A stretch of 64,000 nt of DNA from Microbispora siamensis (GTDB lineage: Bacteria; Actinomycetota; Actinomycetes; Streptosporangiales; Streptosporangiaceae): NCBI RefSeq assembly GCF_016863095.1, contig NZ_BOOF01000014.1, forward strand, positions 1-64,000. Direction: 5' to 3'. The position numbers and the translations under genes were made by a program. Shown one piece after another: positions 43,511 to 51,771 of this stretch. Each line of letters starts with the position of its first letter. Position 1 is the stretch's first letter. A model generated the notes under the pieces. It saw only the letters and a program-made list of their open reading frames with translations, was not told where the DNA came from and ran no database searches.

Positions 43511-45505
43511 TGTCTAGTCCCACGACATGATTGACAGTTCTGTCCCACCACTTGCTTGACGGGTGCTCTAGGAAACATGACCGGCCTTGCGGGGCCGGGC
43601 CGCTTTGACGCTGCGGACGGGTTGAGTGGTGGTGCGGCGGACCACGCGGGTGTCGTCGGGCAGTTCGATCGTCAGAGTTGTGTCGCTGACGTGCACCGTG
43701 ACGATCGCGCGAGCGTGAATGCGGCCGAGGGCGACCTTCTGCCCGACGACCATGATGACCCCGCTGTTGCTGGCCACCCGCTGCACCGTGACCGGCTCGG
43801 CCGAGGGCCTCGGTGGCGGCCCGGCAGGGCGGGCGTCGCGCAGGTGCCGCACCCGATCCCAGCTGATCGGGTTGGGCCGGGTGCGCAGCAGCTCGCGGGT
43901 GTCGGGGTCGAAGAACATCAAGGTGTGTTCCTCGATCCGGACGGTAACGCGGCGGCCGTTGAGGATCTCGGCCGCGAGCACGACGCGTCCGGCCAGGCTG
44001 ACCGTGCCCGAGCGGCTGATGGTCCGATCCACCTCCACCGCCGTTCCCGGCTCGGTGGGCGGCAGCGGCGCCGGCCCGGCCGCGCGTCCCCCGCTGGCGG
44101 CGAGTTTGGACAGGTCGGCGTTCGACAGGTGGGAGCGGAAGCTCTTGATGCGCACCCCGGCGACCAGCAGGTGGATGACGTCGGTGTCGGCCCAGAACGT
44201 CACCATCATCCCGGCCCGGTCGGGGCCGAGCCAGAACTGGCGTCCCGCCACGAACATGTTGCCGCTGGCCGGGACGACGCGGTCGAACTCCACCGGCCCG
44301 CCCGACCACGCCCGCGCCGGCTGCTCAGCGTTGACCGGGTGCCGCTGCGGTTGTTCCCCGGCAGGGGTCTGCGCGTCGAGGTCGGGCGTTGAGGACGGTG
44401 GATGGGCGATGACCTGCCCGTCGATCGCCTTGAGCGCGCCGGGCAGCCGCAGCGGCAGCAACTGCTCCCCGCTGTCGGTCGTGGGCGTGAATCGCTCGGC
44501 CGGGCAGGCCATGCCGATCGCCTGATGCGGACGCCGGGTGTTGTACTCAACCACCCAGGCATCCACCGCGGCCTGCGCCGCCGCCAGGTCCTCAAACGGC
44601 ACCCCGTCATCGAGCAGCTCGCGGCGCAGCGTCTGATGGAACCGCTCGACCTTCCCCGTCGTGGTCGGCGAACGCGGCTGAGTCAGCCGATGAGCGATGC
44701 CGTTGTCCCGGCAGATCCGGTCGAACAACACCTCCCCGCCCTTGCCGAACCGGTCGGTGAACTGCTTACCGTTATCCGTCAGCACCTCCTCCGGCACCCC
44801 GAACCTCTGCAGCGCCTGAGCGAAGGCCAGGCACACCGCCCGTCCGGTCGGACGAGCCACCACAGAGGCGATCACGCAGTAGCGGGAATGGTCATCGACC
44901 CCGGTGACGACCTTCGCCTCACTCCCGTCGGCCAGGAACACCCCGCCGACGATGTCCATCTGCCACAACTGCATCGGCGCAGGCCGCTCCCACCGCAGAT
45001 AGCCCTCCCGACGTTTGCGCCGCTGCCGAGGACTCACGAGGCCATGGCGCACCAGCGCCCGATACACCGCCATCCGCGACGGCACCGGATCCACCCCCAG
45101 GCGCTTTGCCTCGTGCACCAGCCGGACCGGACCCCACCGCGGATGCTCGCGCCGCAGCTCACACACCACCGCCTCCACCTCCGCCGATAACTGCGACGGC
45201 GACGACTTCGGACGACGGGAACGGTCGACCAACCCCGACAAACCCGATTCCCGATAGCGGCGCAGCCAGGAATGCATCGTCTGCCGCGACACCCCAACCT
45301 GGGCGGCGATCTCGCTCACACTCGCCCCGGCGAGGACCGCCAAAACCGCCCGATAACGCTGCTCGACAACCGACAAATCGACCAGGGCCAATCCCGGCCT
45401 CCCGACGCGCGCCACCCGCAAACGACGCACGAAAGATCGACCGAAAACGGCACCTGTCAAACATGTCCTGGGACTGATGTGTCAAGCATGTCGCGGGACA
45501 GGACA
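43511..45505 (-). mobile_element. IS481-family insertion sequence with 15-bp target duplication
   Basis: 1,995 bp. The left end starts TGTCTAGTCCCACGACATGA and the right end, read inward, TGTCCTGTCCCGCGACATGC. Direct repeats TGGCAACTGGGCTAC flank it exactly (43496-43510 and 45506-45520). Perfect duplication and an open transposase frame indicate recent insertion, beside the ABC-3C operon but not inside it. Confidence 0.9.
43568..45460 (-). CDS. IS481-family transposase with long C-terminal extension
   Basis: A 630-residue transposase. An N-terminal HTH (SVSEIAAQVGVSRQTMHSWL) leads to an rve DDE domain with WQMDIVGG, LTDNGKQF and KVERFHQTLRRE. The C-terminal 250 residues are not part of ordinary IS481 enzymes: three similar modules begin VEFDRVVPASGNMFVAG, VEVDRTISRSGTVSLAG and VTVQRVASNSGVIMVVG. 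They look like beta-barrels that may bind the ends. No frameshift is visible. Confidence 0.88.
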   Translation of the reverse strand: MTGAVFGRSFVRRLRVARVGRPGLALVDLSVVEQRYRAVLAVLAGASVSEIAAQVGVSRQTMHSWLRRYRESGLSGLVDRSRRPKSSPSQLSAEVEAVVCELRREHPRWGPVRLVHEAKRLGVDPVPSRMAVYRALVRHGLVSPRQRRKRREGYLRWERPAPMQLWQMDIVGGVFLADGSEAKVVTGVDDHSRYCVIASVVARPTGRAVCLAFAQALQRFGVPEEVLTDNGKQFTDRFGKGGEVLFDRICRDNGIAHRLTQPRSPTTTGKVERFHQTLRRELLDDGVPFEDLAAAQAAVDAWVVEYNTRRPHQAIGMACPAERFTPTTDSGEQLLPLRLPGALKAIDGQVIAHPPSSTPDLDAQTPAGEQPQRHPVNAEQPARAWSGGPVEFDRVVPASGNMFVAGRQFWLGPDRAGMMVTFWADTDVIHLLVAGVRIKSFRSHLSNADLSKLAASGGRAAGPAPLPPTEPGTAVEVDRTISRSGTVSLAGRVVLAAEILNGRRVTVRIEEHTLMFFDPDTRELLRTRPNPISWDRVRHLRDARPAGPPPRPSAEPVTVQRVASNSGVIMVVGQKVALGRIHARAIVTVHVSDTTLTIELPDDTRVVRRTTTQPVRSVKAARPRKAGHVS

Positions 45506-45540
45506 TGGCAACTGGGCTACTCGTTGCCGAATCATGCTTA

Positions 45541-45620
45541 TAGTGATCAAGGGCGGCGCTGCGCGCCGCCTCGCGGCCCTACGCCCGCGCGGCGGCCGGG
45601 CGTGCGGCCTGGGGGCCGGT
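45541..45620. other. GC-rich inverted repeats beside the IS481 element
   Basis: GGCGGCG/CGCCGCC at 45552-45569 and further nested GGCC and GCCCG palindromes follow. Clustered hairpins of this type occur at transfer (clt) or single-strand origins of actinomycete plasmids, but I cannot tell that from chance here. Confidence 0.25.
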
Positions 45621-45770
45621 CCCGGCCGCCGGCAGCTCGGGCCGTCCATATCCATCGCGTACTTGCTGACCCGCCTCGGGTCTCCCATCGCGCATGGTGA
45701 TGCCTACCGCTCCATTCAACGAGCGGAACCAGCTCCCAGCGTCCCAGCAGCCGCGCCATAGCATCCGAGC

Positions 45771-46472
45771 ATGGACACGCCGTCTGATCTCTACCGCGCG
45801 TTGGAGGCTCTCTACGCGGCCTTCTCCCGGTATCCGCTGCCGGTTAAGACCGAGGTGTGTGACCACTGCGTGTCCGATGAACAGGTTCGCGCGACTCGCA
45901 CAGCACCCCTCCGCATGCTCACCGCATCCGCCCTGGAGCCTTACGCCTGGAAAGCCCTGTACACATGGGGAGACGTCGAGGAGTTCAAGCACTATCTGCC
46001 CCGGTTACTGGAGCTGCTCATCCTCGAAGAGCTCGATGGCCTTCACGCCCGCTCCATGATGCTGCGCGTCGCCGTCAGATGGCAAAGCTGGCCCAAGATC
46101 GAGCAGGAAGCCGTCATCGCCACCGTCGGCGCGTGGTGGCGACACACCCTCAGCAGTTATCCGCGTGACGTCGACGGCATGGATCTGATCGAGATAATCG
46201 CCGATTACCTGAAGTTGGACCTGGCTCCCTACCTGGCAGAGTTGGAGTCGAACACCACCGAGGCGGCGGCCCGGCACATGGCCTGGCTCATGCACGACTT
46301 CACCGTCAGCGTCGCCCACAGCGCCGAGTGGTATGTGCTCCTGGACAACTGGATCAGGGGAACGGCACCCGCGACGATCCTGGAGCGCGCATTCTTCGCC
46401 GCCAGCTCGCCGGAAGTGGCCCAGGACCTCTCCGACGCACTCGAGACCCACCGCATCTGGAGCCGACACTGA
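45771..46472 (+). CDS. Hypothetical protein
   Basis: A 233-residue mostly helical protein with CDHCVSDEQVRA near residue 25 (a possible metal knuckle with His), YTWGDVEEFKHYLPRLLELL, and a long acidic C-terminal helix bundle. It resembles uncharacterised proteins often carried on actinomycete elements. Coding bias is good. It is the last gene before the element's right end. Confidence 0.7.
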   Translation: MDTPSDLYRALEALYAAFSRYPLPVKTEVCDHCVSDEQVRATRTAPLRMLTASALEPYAWKALYTWGDVEEFKHYLPRLLELLILEELDGLHARSMMLRVAVRWQSWPKIEQEAVIATVGAWWRHTLSSYPRDVDGMDLIEIIADYLKLDLAPYLAELESNTTEAAARHMAWLMHDFTVSVAHSAEWYVLLDNWIRGTAPATILERAFFAASSPEVAQDLSDALETHRIWSRH

Positions 46473-46490
46473 ACCTCAACCCAAAGCGCC

Positions 46491-46903
46491 TCCGGCGGGG
46501 GCCTCCGGCTCCGGGATGGCGCCGAGCTGGAGAGCGCGGGCCGTTAGTGGCTGAGGTAGGTGCCCGCGCATCCCTTCTGCCATCGACCCAGGCACAGCCC
46601 AGCAGACCGGCTCCTACGGCTCAAGCCCGTCTGTGACTCTTGGCGTCCAATGGCCGTGGAACGGCGACCGGCTAGAGTACACGCGAAGACGGGCTTGCCC
46701 CTCCGTCGCCGGCCCGCTGCCGCTTCGCGGTGGGTCGACGGCATACGGGATGCGCGGAAGGCGAGGTGTGCGCGTCCGCGCAGGTCACGAGCCCGCTCTA
46801 GTTGCAGTTTTAGTTGCAGTTCCCCGCCGTCCCAGGCCGTTCGAGAAGGACCGCCGAACGGTGTCGGTCCAGGTGGAACGGATCGGGACGGCCGAGAGCC
46901 GAG
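46491..46903. repeat. Right-end repeat, copy 1
   Basis: About 410 bp before attR are closely similar to 47848-48250 (long identical runs, with scattered mismatches). No gene is visible. It includes a tandem arm-site pair. It is the conserved right terminus of this element family. Confidence 0.75.
46798..46821. repeat. Tandem 12-mers, probable integrase arm sites (right)
   Basis: CTAGTTGCAGTT followed at once by TTAGTTGCAGTT, mirroring the pair at 24056-24079. Confidence 0.6.
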
Positions 46904-46981
46904 CTGCTAATGCGGTTTGGGTCTTAAGCCCATCCGGGGTTCAAATCCCCGAGCCTCCGCAGTTCAAAGCCCCTCTCGCTG
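46904..46981 (+). repeat. attR core repeat
   Basis: It is identical for 78 bp to the tRNA-Ser 3' segment at 23940-24017. It is also the left boundary of the adjoining relic, which continues with a copy of the tRNA terminator and a single arm site at 47020-47031. Confidence 0.92.
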
Positions 46982-47059
46982 ACTTCAGCGAGGGGGGCTT
47001 TTTGATCTCCACGGGGCCTCTAGTTGCAGTTGCTCTCAGCCTTCGGGTTGGGGACGCTT

Positions 47060-47376
47060 TCAGCCCTCGCCCCACAGGGCTGCCCCCATGCGCTCGCTGG
47101 CGTCCTTCACCTGGGGACTGGCGATGTGGGTGTAACGCTCGGTGGTTGTCACCCGCGCGTGGCCGAGGATTTCTTGCACGACCCGGATGTGGACGCCCTG
47201 CTCTCCGGGGAGTGTCCCCGCTCGCGCGTCGTGGAGACGGGCCTCCCTGACCTTGGCTCGGCGCAGGAGTGCCCTGCCACATCTTGTAGTCCTCGCTGCG
47301 CTCCGTCGGCCGGCCCCGCCTCGTCGGGAAGAGCAGGTCGTGATCCTCCCAGAACTCCCCCGCTTCCGCCCGTTCG
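47060..47376 (-). pseudogene. Integrase C-terminal remnant
   Basis: It matches the last ~105 residues of the AICE integrase (REARLHDAR, then EQGVHIRVVQEILGHARV and TTTERYTHIASPQ). HDAR and the catalytic Tyr remain, but two codons (HT) after HDAR are deleted and a one-base insertion at about 47275 shifts the frame. Homology stops abruptly near 47376. Confidence 0.85.
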
Positions 47377-47539
47377 GCTTGATGTTGAGCATCAGACGGA
47401 AGTAGATCAGTCAGTACGAAAGTTCGTTGACAATGCGATTGGTGACGAGCATTGGGACTCGGATCGGTAAACAGAAGAATCCAGGCCGAAGGCCAGTGTC
47501 TAGGAGAGGGTTGCCGAACCTTGCTGCCGCCTCTGACGG

Positions 47540-47830
47540 CTACGACACCCCGTCGGACGCGCCCCGCTTTCCCTGATCTCTATTGGCGCCGCGCTCACGC
47601 CCTACCGATTTCCTGCGGGCCCACTCGTCGCGAATCTCGCGCAGCACTCCAAGCATGCCGCTCATCAGCGTGAAGACGAGGACGTGGTCCCACCCGAAGT
47701 CGTACTCGAATGGCCAACGTCTATCGGTAAACACCCACATGGCCAAGAGGCTCAACAGGAAGCCTGCGCAGAGCGACCCCAGGATGCTGTTGAGGGCCGC
47801 TTGGAGCAGCCCCCTCGGCCGTCTTCGCAT
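47540..47830 (-). CDS. Small two-helix membrane protein in the relic
   Basis: A protein of about 96 residues from ATG 47830 behind GAGAAGGGGCGG. Two hydrophobic segments (GSLCAGFLLSLLAMWVF and HVLVFTLMSGMLGVL) flank an aromatic loop, with a charged RRKSVGRERG tail. No family is recognised. It could be a surviving cargo gene. Confidence 0.5.
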   Translation of the reverse strand: MRRRPRGLLQAALNSILGSLCAGFLLSLLAMWVFTDRRWPFEYDFGWDHVLVFTLMSGMLGVLREIRDEWARRKSVGRERGANRDQGKRGASDGVS

Positions 47831-47847
47831 CTTCCGCCCCTTCTCTT

Positions 47848-48250
47848 TCGCCTCCGGCAGAGCACTCCGGCTCCGGGATGCCGCCCGAGCTGAAAAGGCC
47901 GCAAGTGGCTGAGGTGGAGCACGCGCGCCCCCTTCTGGCATCGGCCCAGGCAAGCCCAGCAGACCGACTCCTCCGGCTCAAGCCCGTCTGTGACTCTTGG
48001 CGTCCAATGGCCGAGGAACGGCGACTGGCTGAGGTACATGCGAAGACGGGCTTGCCCCTTCGTCGCCGGCCCGCTGCCGCTTGGCGGCGGGTCGACGGCA
48101 TACGGGATGCGCGGAAGGGCGAGGCGTGCGCGTCCGCGCAGGTCACGAGCCCCGTTCTAGTTGCAGTTCCCCGCCGTGCCAGGTCGTTCCAGGGGGAGCG
48201 CCAAGCGGTGTTGGTCCAGGTGGAACTAATTGGGACGGTCACGAGCCGAG
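47848..48250. repeat. Right-end repeat, copy 2
   Basis: A divergent copy of 46491-46903 with one arm site, CTAGTTGCAGTT, at 48157-48168. Confidence 0.75.
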
Positions 48251-48280
48251 CTGCCGATGCGGTTTCGGTTTACCGCCCAC
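48251..48280. repeat. Degenerate att site
   Basis: CTGCCGATGCGGTTTCGGTT aligns with CTGCTAATGCGGTTTGGGTC of the att core and then diverges. It follows the right-end repeat exactly as attR follows copy 1. Confidence 0.6.
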
Positions 48281-48536
48281 CTGTGTCGGCTACCTGTCCC
48301 TCTGGGGTGTTCGGCGTGCTTCTAAAGCAGGCCCGGTGTCGAATTTGACCGATCAAACTGCTCAGCAGCACAAGCATCTGGATACCGAAGAATATGCACA
48401 GATGAGCTGGAGGCCATGGCCGCTCGTTGCCCTCAACGACGAGCACAAAGTAAGTGCCTGCAGCCAGCCAGCCGATACCGAAGAGGGCCAAGGCTCGCCC
48501 CGCTCGGTACCAGATCGAGCGTCGATATAGTTCCAT
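48270..48536 (-). CDS. Small two-helix membrane protein
   Basis: An 88-residue protein with hydrophobic segments ALALFGIGWLAAGTYFVLVV and LCIFFGIQMLVLLSSLI. The start site is weak and its 3' end overlaps the degenerate att site, so it may be a truncated gene whose end was replaced by the integration. No family is recognised. Confidence 0.45.
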   Translation of the reverse strand: MELYRRSIWYRAGRALALFGIGWLAAGTYFVLVVEGNERPWPPAHLCIFFGIQMLVLLSSLIGQIRHRACFRSTPNTPEGQVADTGGR

Positions 48537-48873
48537 GCCCGGAACTGTCCCACGAACAGTGCATCACCAACAGATAGCCTCCGGCGGGGATACGTCTCGG
48601 GACGGGGTGACGGGTTGTCTCCCATGCGGCTTTTGATCGAGGTGCCTATACGGCTCCTGGCGACGGCCACTATTCCTCTCCCGGAAAGATCAGTCTGTTG
48701 GCTGTCCAGCCATTCCAGGTCCAGGTGCGCTCCGCTGAGGGTCGAAGTGCGCGTCACGCTCCTGGGTGTCGCGGACGTCGCGGGTCGCCGCGACGAGGAT
48801 GGCCCTTCGGCTGTGATCGTGGTCGAGGGCCATCCTCGGGGCCGGGGCGAACGAACCGGCACCCCGGCTGGAT
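48537..48873. other. Gene-free stretch with a possible DUF397 remnant
   Basis: No intact gene. On the minus strand, about 48700-48830 reads ILVAATRDVRDTQERDAHFD, then in another frame LSGAHLDLEWLDSQ. This is reminiscent of the DUF397 pattern (VA-VRDS-D followed by a W-x-F end) split by a frameshift. Confidence 0.3.
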
Positions 48874-49566
48874 TCAGTGCTTGGCCACAAAGACGTGCGC
48901 GGCGGTCCGCGCGGGGAGTACGGCGGACTCCCCGCCGCTGCCGACCATCACGCGGCCGGGTGACGACGTCACGCTCACGACCGCGCCGGGCCGCACCCCG
49001 GCGTGCCGCAGGGTGTGCATCAGCTGGGGGTCGGTCTGGATCGGCTCCCCGATGCGCCGTACGACCGCGCTCGCGCCGTTCGGCCCGGGCTCCAGGCTGC
49101 TGAGGCTGACGATGCCCTCGTCGAGGAACGGATCCGCGGTGCCCTCCTCCCCGAGCTCCTCCAGGCCCGGGATCGGGTTGCCGTAGGGCGACTCCGTCGG
49201 GTGCCGCAGCAGGTCCAGGACGCGGCGTTCGACGGCCTCGCTCATGACGTGCTCCCAGCGGCAGGCTTCGGCGTGGACCTGCTCCCACTCCAGCCCGATC
49301 ACGTCGACCAGCAGGCACTCCGCGAGCCGGTGCTTGCGCATCACGCGCGTGGCGATCCGCCGGCCCTCCTCCGTCAGCTCCAGGTGCCTGTCGCCGGCGA
49401 CGTGCAGCAGACCGTCGCGTTCCATGCGGGCGACGGTCTGGCTGACGGTGGGGCCGCGCTGGTTCAGGCGCTCGGCGATGCGGGCACGCATGGGGACCAC
49501 GCCTTCCTCCTCGAACTCCAGGATGGTGCGCAGATACATCTCCGTGGTGTCGATGAGTCCGGACAT
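48874..49566 (-). CDS. ideR: IdeR/DtxR-family iron-dependent repressor
   Basis: A 230-residue metal-dependent repressor. The winged HTH is in 1-65 (AERLNQRGPTVSQTVARMERDGL). The metal and dimer domain has MRKHRLAECLLVDVIGLEWEQVH and EACRWEHVMSEAVERR, giving the Cys102/Glu105/His106-type ligands. A C-terminal SH3-like domain ends AAHVFVAKH. It represses iron-uptake genes when ferrous iron binds. The symbol follows the actinomycete iron-responsive orthologue; manganese-type specificity is not excluded. Confidence 0.85.
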   Translation of the reverse strand: MSGLIDTTEMYLRTILEFEEEGVVPMRARIAERLNQRGPTVSQTVARMERDGLLHVAGDRHLELTEEGRRIATRVMRKHRLAECLLVDVIGLEWEQVHAEACRWEHVMSEAVERRVLDLLRHPTESPYGNPIPGLEELGEEGTADPFLDEGIVSLSSLEPGPNGASAVVRRIGEPIQTDPQLMHTLRHAGVRPGAVVSVTSSPGRVMVGSGGESAVLPARTAAHVFVAKH

Positions 49567-49574
49567 GCTGGTGG

Positions 49575-50108
49575 TCAGGCGGGCGTTTCGGCGGTGGCGG
49601 TCAGGACCGCGCGGCCGAGGGTGTGGCCGGACATGGTGAAGCCGAGGAGGGCCGGGGTGGCGTCGGCCGGGACGCCGATGGACTCGACGTCGAGGGCGTG
49701 CACCACGATGAAGTAGCGGTGCTGGCCGTGCCCGGCCGGCGGCGCGGCGCCGATGAAGCGGGCCGCGCGGACATCGTTGGGCAGTTGGAAGGCGCCCTCG
49801 GGCAGGCCCGAACCCGTGTCGTCCCCGGCGCCCTCGGGCAGTTCGGTGACGGCGGCGGGGATGTCGGCGACCGCCCAGTGCCAGAACCCGGAGCCGGTGG
49901 GAGCGTCGGGGTCATAGACGGTGACGGCGTAGCTCTTGGTGCCTTCCGGGGCGCCGCTCCAGGACAGCTGCGGGGAGATGTCCTTCCCGCCGGGAATCCC
50001 CGAGGAGAACTGCTCGGGCGGCCAGGGGGCACCGTCGGTGACGGTGGTGCTGGTGACGGTGAAGGAGGCCGCCTCGGGGAGGCGGGCGAAGGGGTCGTTG
50101 GCGCTCAT
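49575..50108 (-). CDS. YbhB/YbcL Raf-kinase-inhibitor-like protein
   Basis: A 177-residue PEBP-fold protein: [40 protein letters not shown] and [11 protein letters not shown] form the anion-binding pocket. Its ligands are unknown in bacteria. ATG 50108 follows GAAAGGAACG; the frame upstream is not conserved-looking. It is co-directional with ideR, eight bases apart, and divergent from a GntR gene. Confidence 0.87.
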   Translation of the reverse strand: MSANDPFARLPEAASFTVTSTTVTDGAPWPPEQFSSGIPGGKDISPQLSWSGAPEGTKSYAVTVYDPDAPTGSGFWHWAVADIPAAVTELPEGAGDDTGSGLPEGAFQLPNDVRAARFIGAAPPAGHGQHRYFIVVHALDVESIGVPADATPALLGFTMSGHTLGRAVLTATAETPA

Positions 50109-50222
50109 CGCGTCGTTCCTTTCAGGCCGTGCTGTGGGCCGGCGGTGATGCGGCCGGCGGAGAGCCGGCGGTTCGCGTAGAGGCACCGCCGACGTCTCCC
50201 GTCGCAATCGACCATAACACGG

Positions 50223-50234
50223 ATAATCGATTAT
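50223..50234. promoter_or_regulatory. Palindrome before the GntR gene
   Basis: ATAATCGATTAT is a perfect 12-bp palindrome in an AT-rich divergent promoter, 25 bases before the GntR start. It is probably the GntR protein's own operator. Confidence 0.45.
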
Positions 50235-50259
50235 TTGTCGAATCGTCTATGATGTCTGC

Positions 50260-50958
50260 ATGACCCAGACGGCCCACGCCTCGAACTCGCAGGGGAAACA
50301 GATGCTCTCCGAGCAGGTCTACGCGCACCTGCGGGATGCGATCATGCGCGGGGACTACGCCCCCGGTGACGCGCTCAAACCGCAGGACCTGGCCAAGGAA
50401 CACGGCGTGAGCCTGGCCGTCGTACGCGAGGCGCTCGTGCGTCTGGTCGGCGAGGGCCTCGCCGACCGGCTGCCCAACCGCGGCTTCGCCGTCCCGGCCT
50501 TCTCCGACCGCCGCTGGCAGGAGATCGCGGAAGCCCGCCGGACCATCGAACCGGTCGTGCTGCGCATGTCCATCGAGCGCGGCGACGTCGACTGGGAGGC
50601 CCGCGTACGAGCCGCTCACCACCGTCTGGCCCGCACTCCGGCGTATGTGCCCGAGGAGGGCGAACACTACAGCAGCGCATGGTCCGAGGCCCATCGCGTC
50701 TTCCACCGCACCCTGCTGGAGGGCTGCGGCAACCCCGTCCTGCTGGAGACGTTCGACCGGATGTGGACCGCGAGCGAGCTGGCTCGCCGCTGGGCGGCGC
50801 AGCGCACCCCGGACCGGGACGCCCTCGGCGAGCACCGCCGTCTGGAGGAGGCGGCGCTGGCCCGCGACGCCGACACCGCGGCCGAGGTTCTGGCCCAGCA
50901 CCTCACTCTGACCGCGGCCGCGCTGACCGGCTGTCCCCACCAGGCGAAGGAAGCATGA
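50260..50958 (+). CDS. GntR-family regulator, FadR/FCD type
   Basis: A 232-residue regulator. The HTH (LRDAIMRGDYAPGDALKPQDLAKEHGVS) is followed by VVREALVRLVGEGLADRLPNRG. The helical FCD domain (about 85-225) has EHYSSAWSEAHRVFHRTLLEG and HRRLEEAALARD, with His residues that can bind metal. It likely responds to an organic acid and represses the divergent YbhB gene or itself. Confidence 0.87.
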   Translation: MTQTAHASNSQGKQMLSEQVYAHLRDAIMRGDYAPGDALKPQDLAKEHGVSLAVVREALVRLVGEGLADRLPNRGFAVPAFSDRRWQEIAEARRTIEPVVLRMSIERGDVDWEARVRAAHHRLARTPAYVPEEGEHYSSAWSEAHRVFHRTLLEGCGNPVLLETFDRMWTASELARRWAAQRTPDRDALGEHRRLEEAALARDADTAAEVLAQHLTLTAAALTGCPHQAKEA

Positions 50959-51089
50959 TCCGCGCCTCGCCAATCTGGCCCATGAACTGGCGGGTTCGGC
51001 CCCGGACCGACAGAGGATCTATGGTCAAAGGGCACCGCGGGCCGGGGCCACGGCCGGCGCTCCGTGCCCCGTCGGAGGGGTGAAAGGGC

Positions 51090-51680
51090 CTAACTCTCCC
51101 AGGTGGCGTTCTTCAGTACGGTGGCGAGCCCCGGGGTGGCCCACTGGTCGACGATCAGGAGCCGCTCCTTCGGCAGGTACCACTCGCGCTGCTTGAACGT
51201 CGACTTCTCGGTCGCGTCGTCGTACGTGACGCAGCGCCCCGGCCATACGCGGTAGTGCGCCTTGTGACCCTCTCCGATGTTCCGGTGGCCGACCGCGATC
51301 GCCTTGCCGAGGACATGGCCGAGCTTGGGGTCGGTCGGGCAGGGAGCCACGTCGACGGCGGGATAGAACGGTCCATTGACGGGGTTGTAGGGCCGGAAGC
51401 CCTCGCCCCCGGTCTTGAGCGTCTTCGCCCCCATCACCCAGAAGCCCTGGCACCTGGGCTCGAAGTAGTGGCTCTTGGGCTTGGCGCAGGCGCCGGTCAC
51501 CACGTGCACCTGGTCGGCGCTCCGATAGACCCGCCAGGCGCGGGGAATCTCCAGGGTCAGCCCGCCGGACAGCCGCAGGGACGTGGTGGAGGAGGCGGAG
51601 GCGCGGTCGGCCCCGGCCACGGCGACGGCCCCGATGACGGCACCGGCAGCGGCGGCCAAGGAGATCATTTTTCTCATCAC
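51090..51680 (-). CDS. Secreted hypothetical protein
   Basis: A 196-residue exported protein: the signal peptide (1-30) ends ADRASA. The mature part has four Cys (GACAKPK, PRCQGFW, VAPCPTD, GRCVTYD), probably disulfide-bonded, and a Trp-containing C-terminus. No family is recognised. The nearby ATGs at 51680, 51677 and 51668 make the start uncertain by a few residues. Confidence 0.7.
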   Translation of the reverse strand: MMRKMISLAAAAGAVIGAVAVAGADRASASSTTSLRLSGGLTLEIPRAWRVYRSADQVHVVTGACAKPKSHYFEPRCQGFWVMGAKTLKTGGEGFRPYNPVNGPFYPAVDVAPCPTDPKLGHVLGKAIAVGHRNIGEGHKAHYRVWPGRCVTYDDATEKSTFKQREWYLPKERLLIVDQWATPGLATVLKNATWES

Positions 51681-51771
51681 GGCGCAAATAGTAGTGATGA
51701 TCTATATATAGGTCATTCAGGGTACGTCGTCCGGCGACCACGTAGATCTCGATGCCGCGAAAGGGGCGGAT

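Larger units (their letters stand above)
23940..46903. mobile_element. AICE integrated at tRNA-Ser(GCT), 22,964 bp
   Basis: The element is bounded by perfect 78-bp repeats (23940-24017 and 46904-46981). It encodes an integrase, excisionase, RepSA-like replication initiator, FtsK-type transfer protein and Pra-like activator on one strand, the standard pSAM2-type backbone. Cargo between about 30.8 and 46.5 kb has mixed base composition, with an AT-richer ABC-3C cluster. Two insertion sequences lie inside. A sister relic abuts it on the right. Confidence 0.9.
46904..48280. mobile_element. Tandem relic of a sister element (CIME-like)
   Basis: It starts at the perfect att repeat, continues into a decayed integrase tail, and ends with a right-end repeat and a degenerate att site at about 48251-48280. 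Everything between has been lost, leaving about 1.4 kb. With att-like sites at both ends it could still be mobilised in cis by the neighbour's integrase. Confidence 0.72.
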
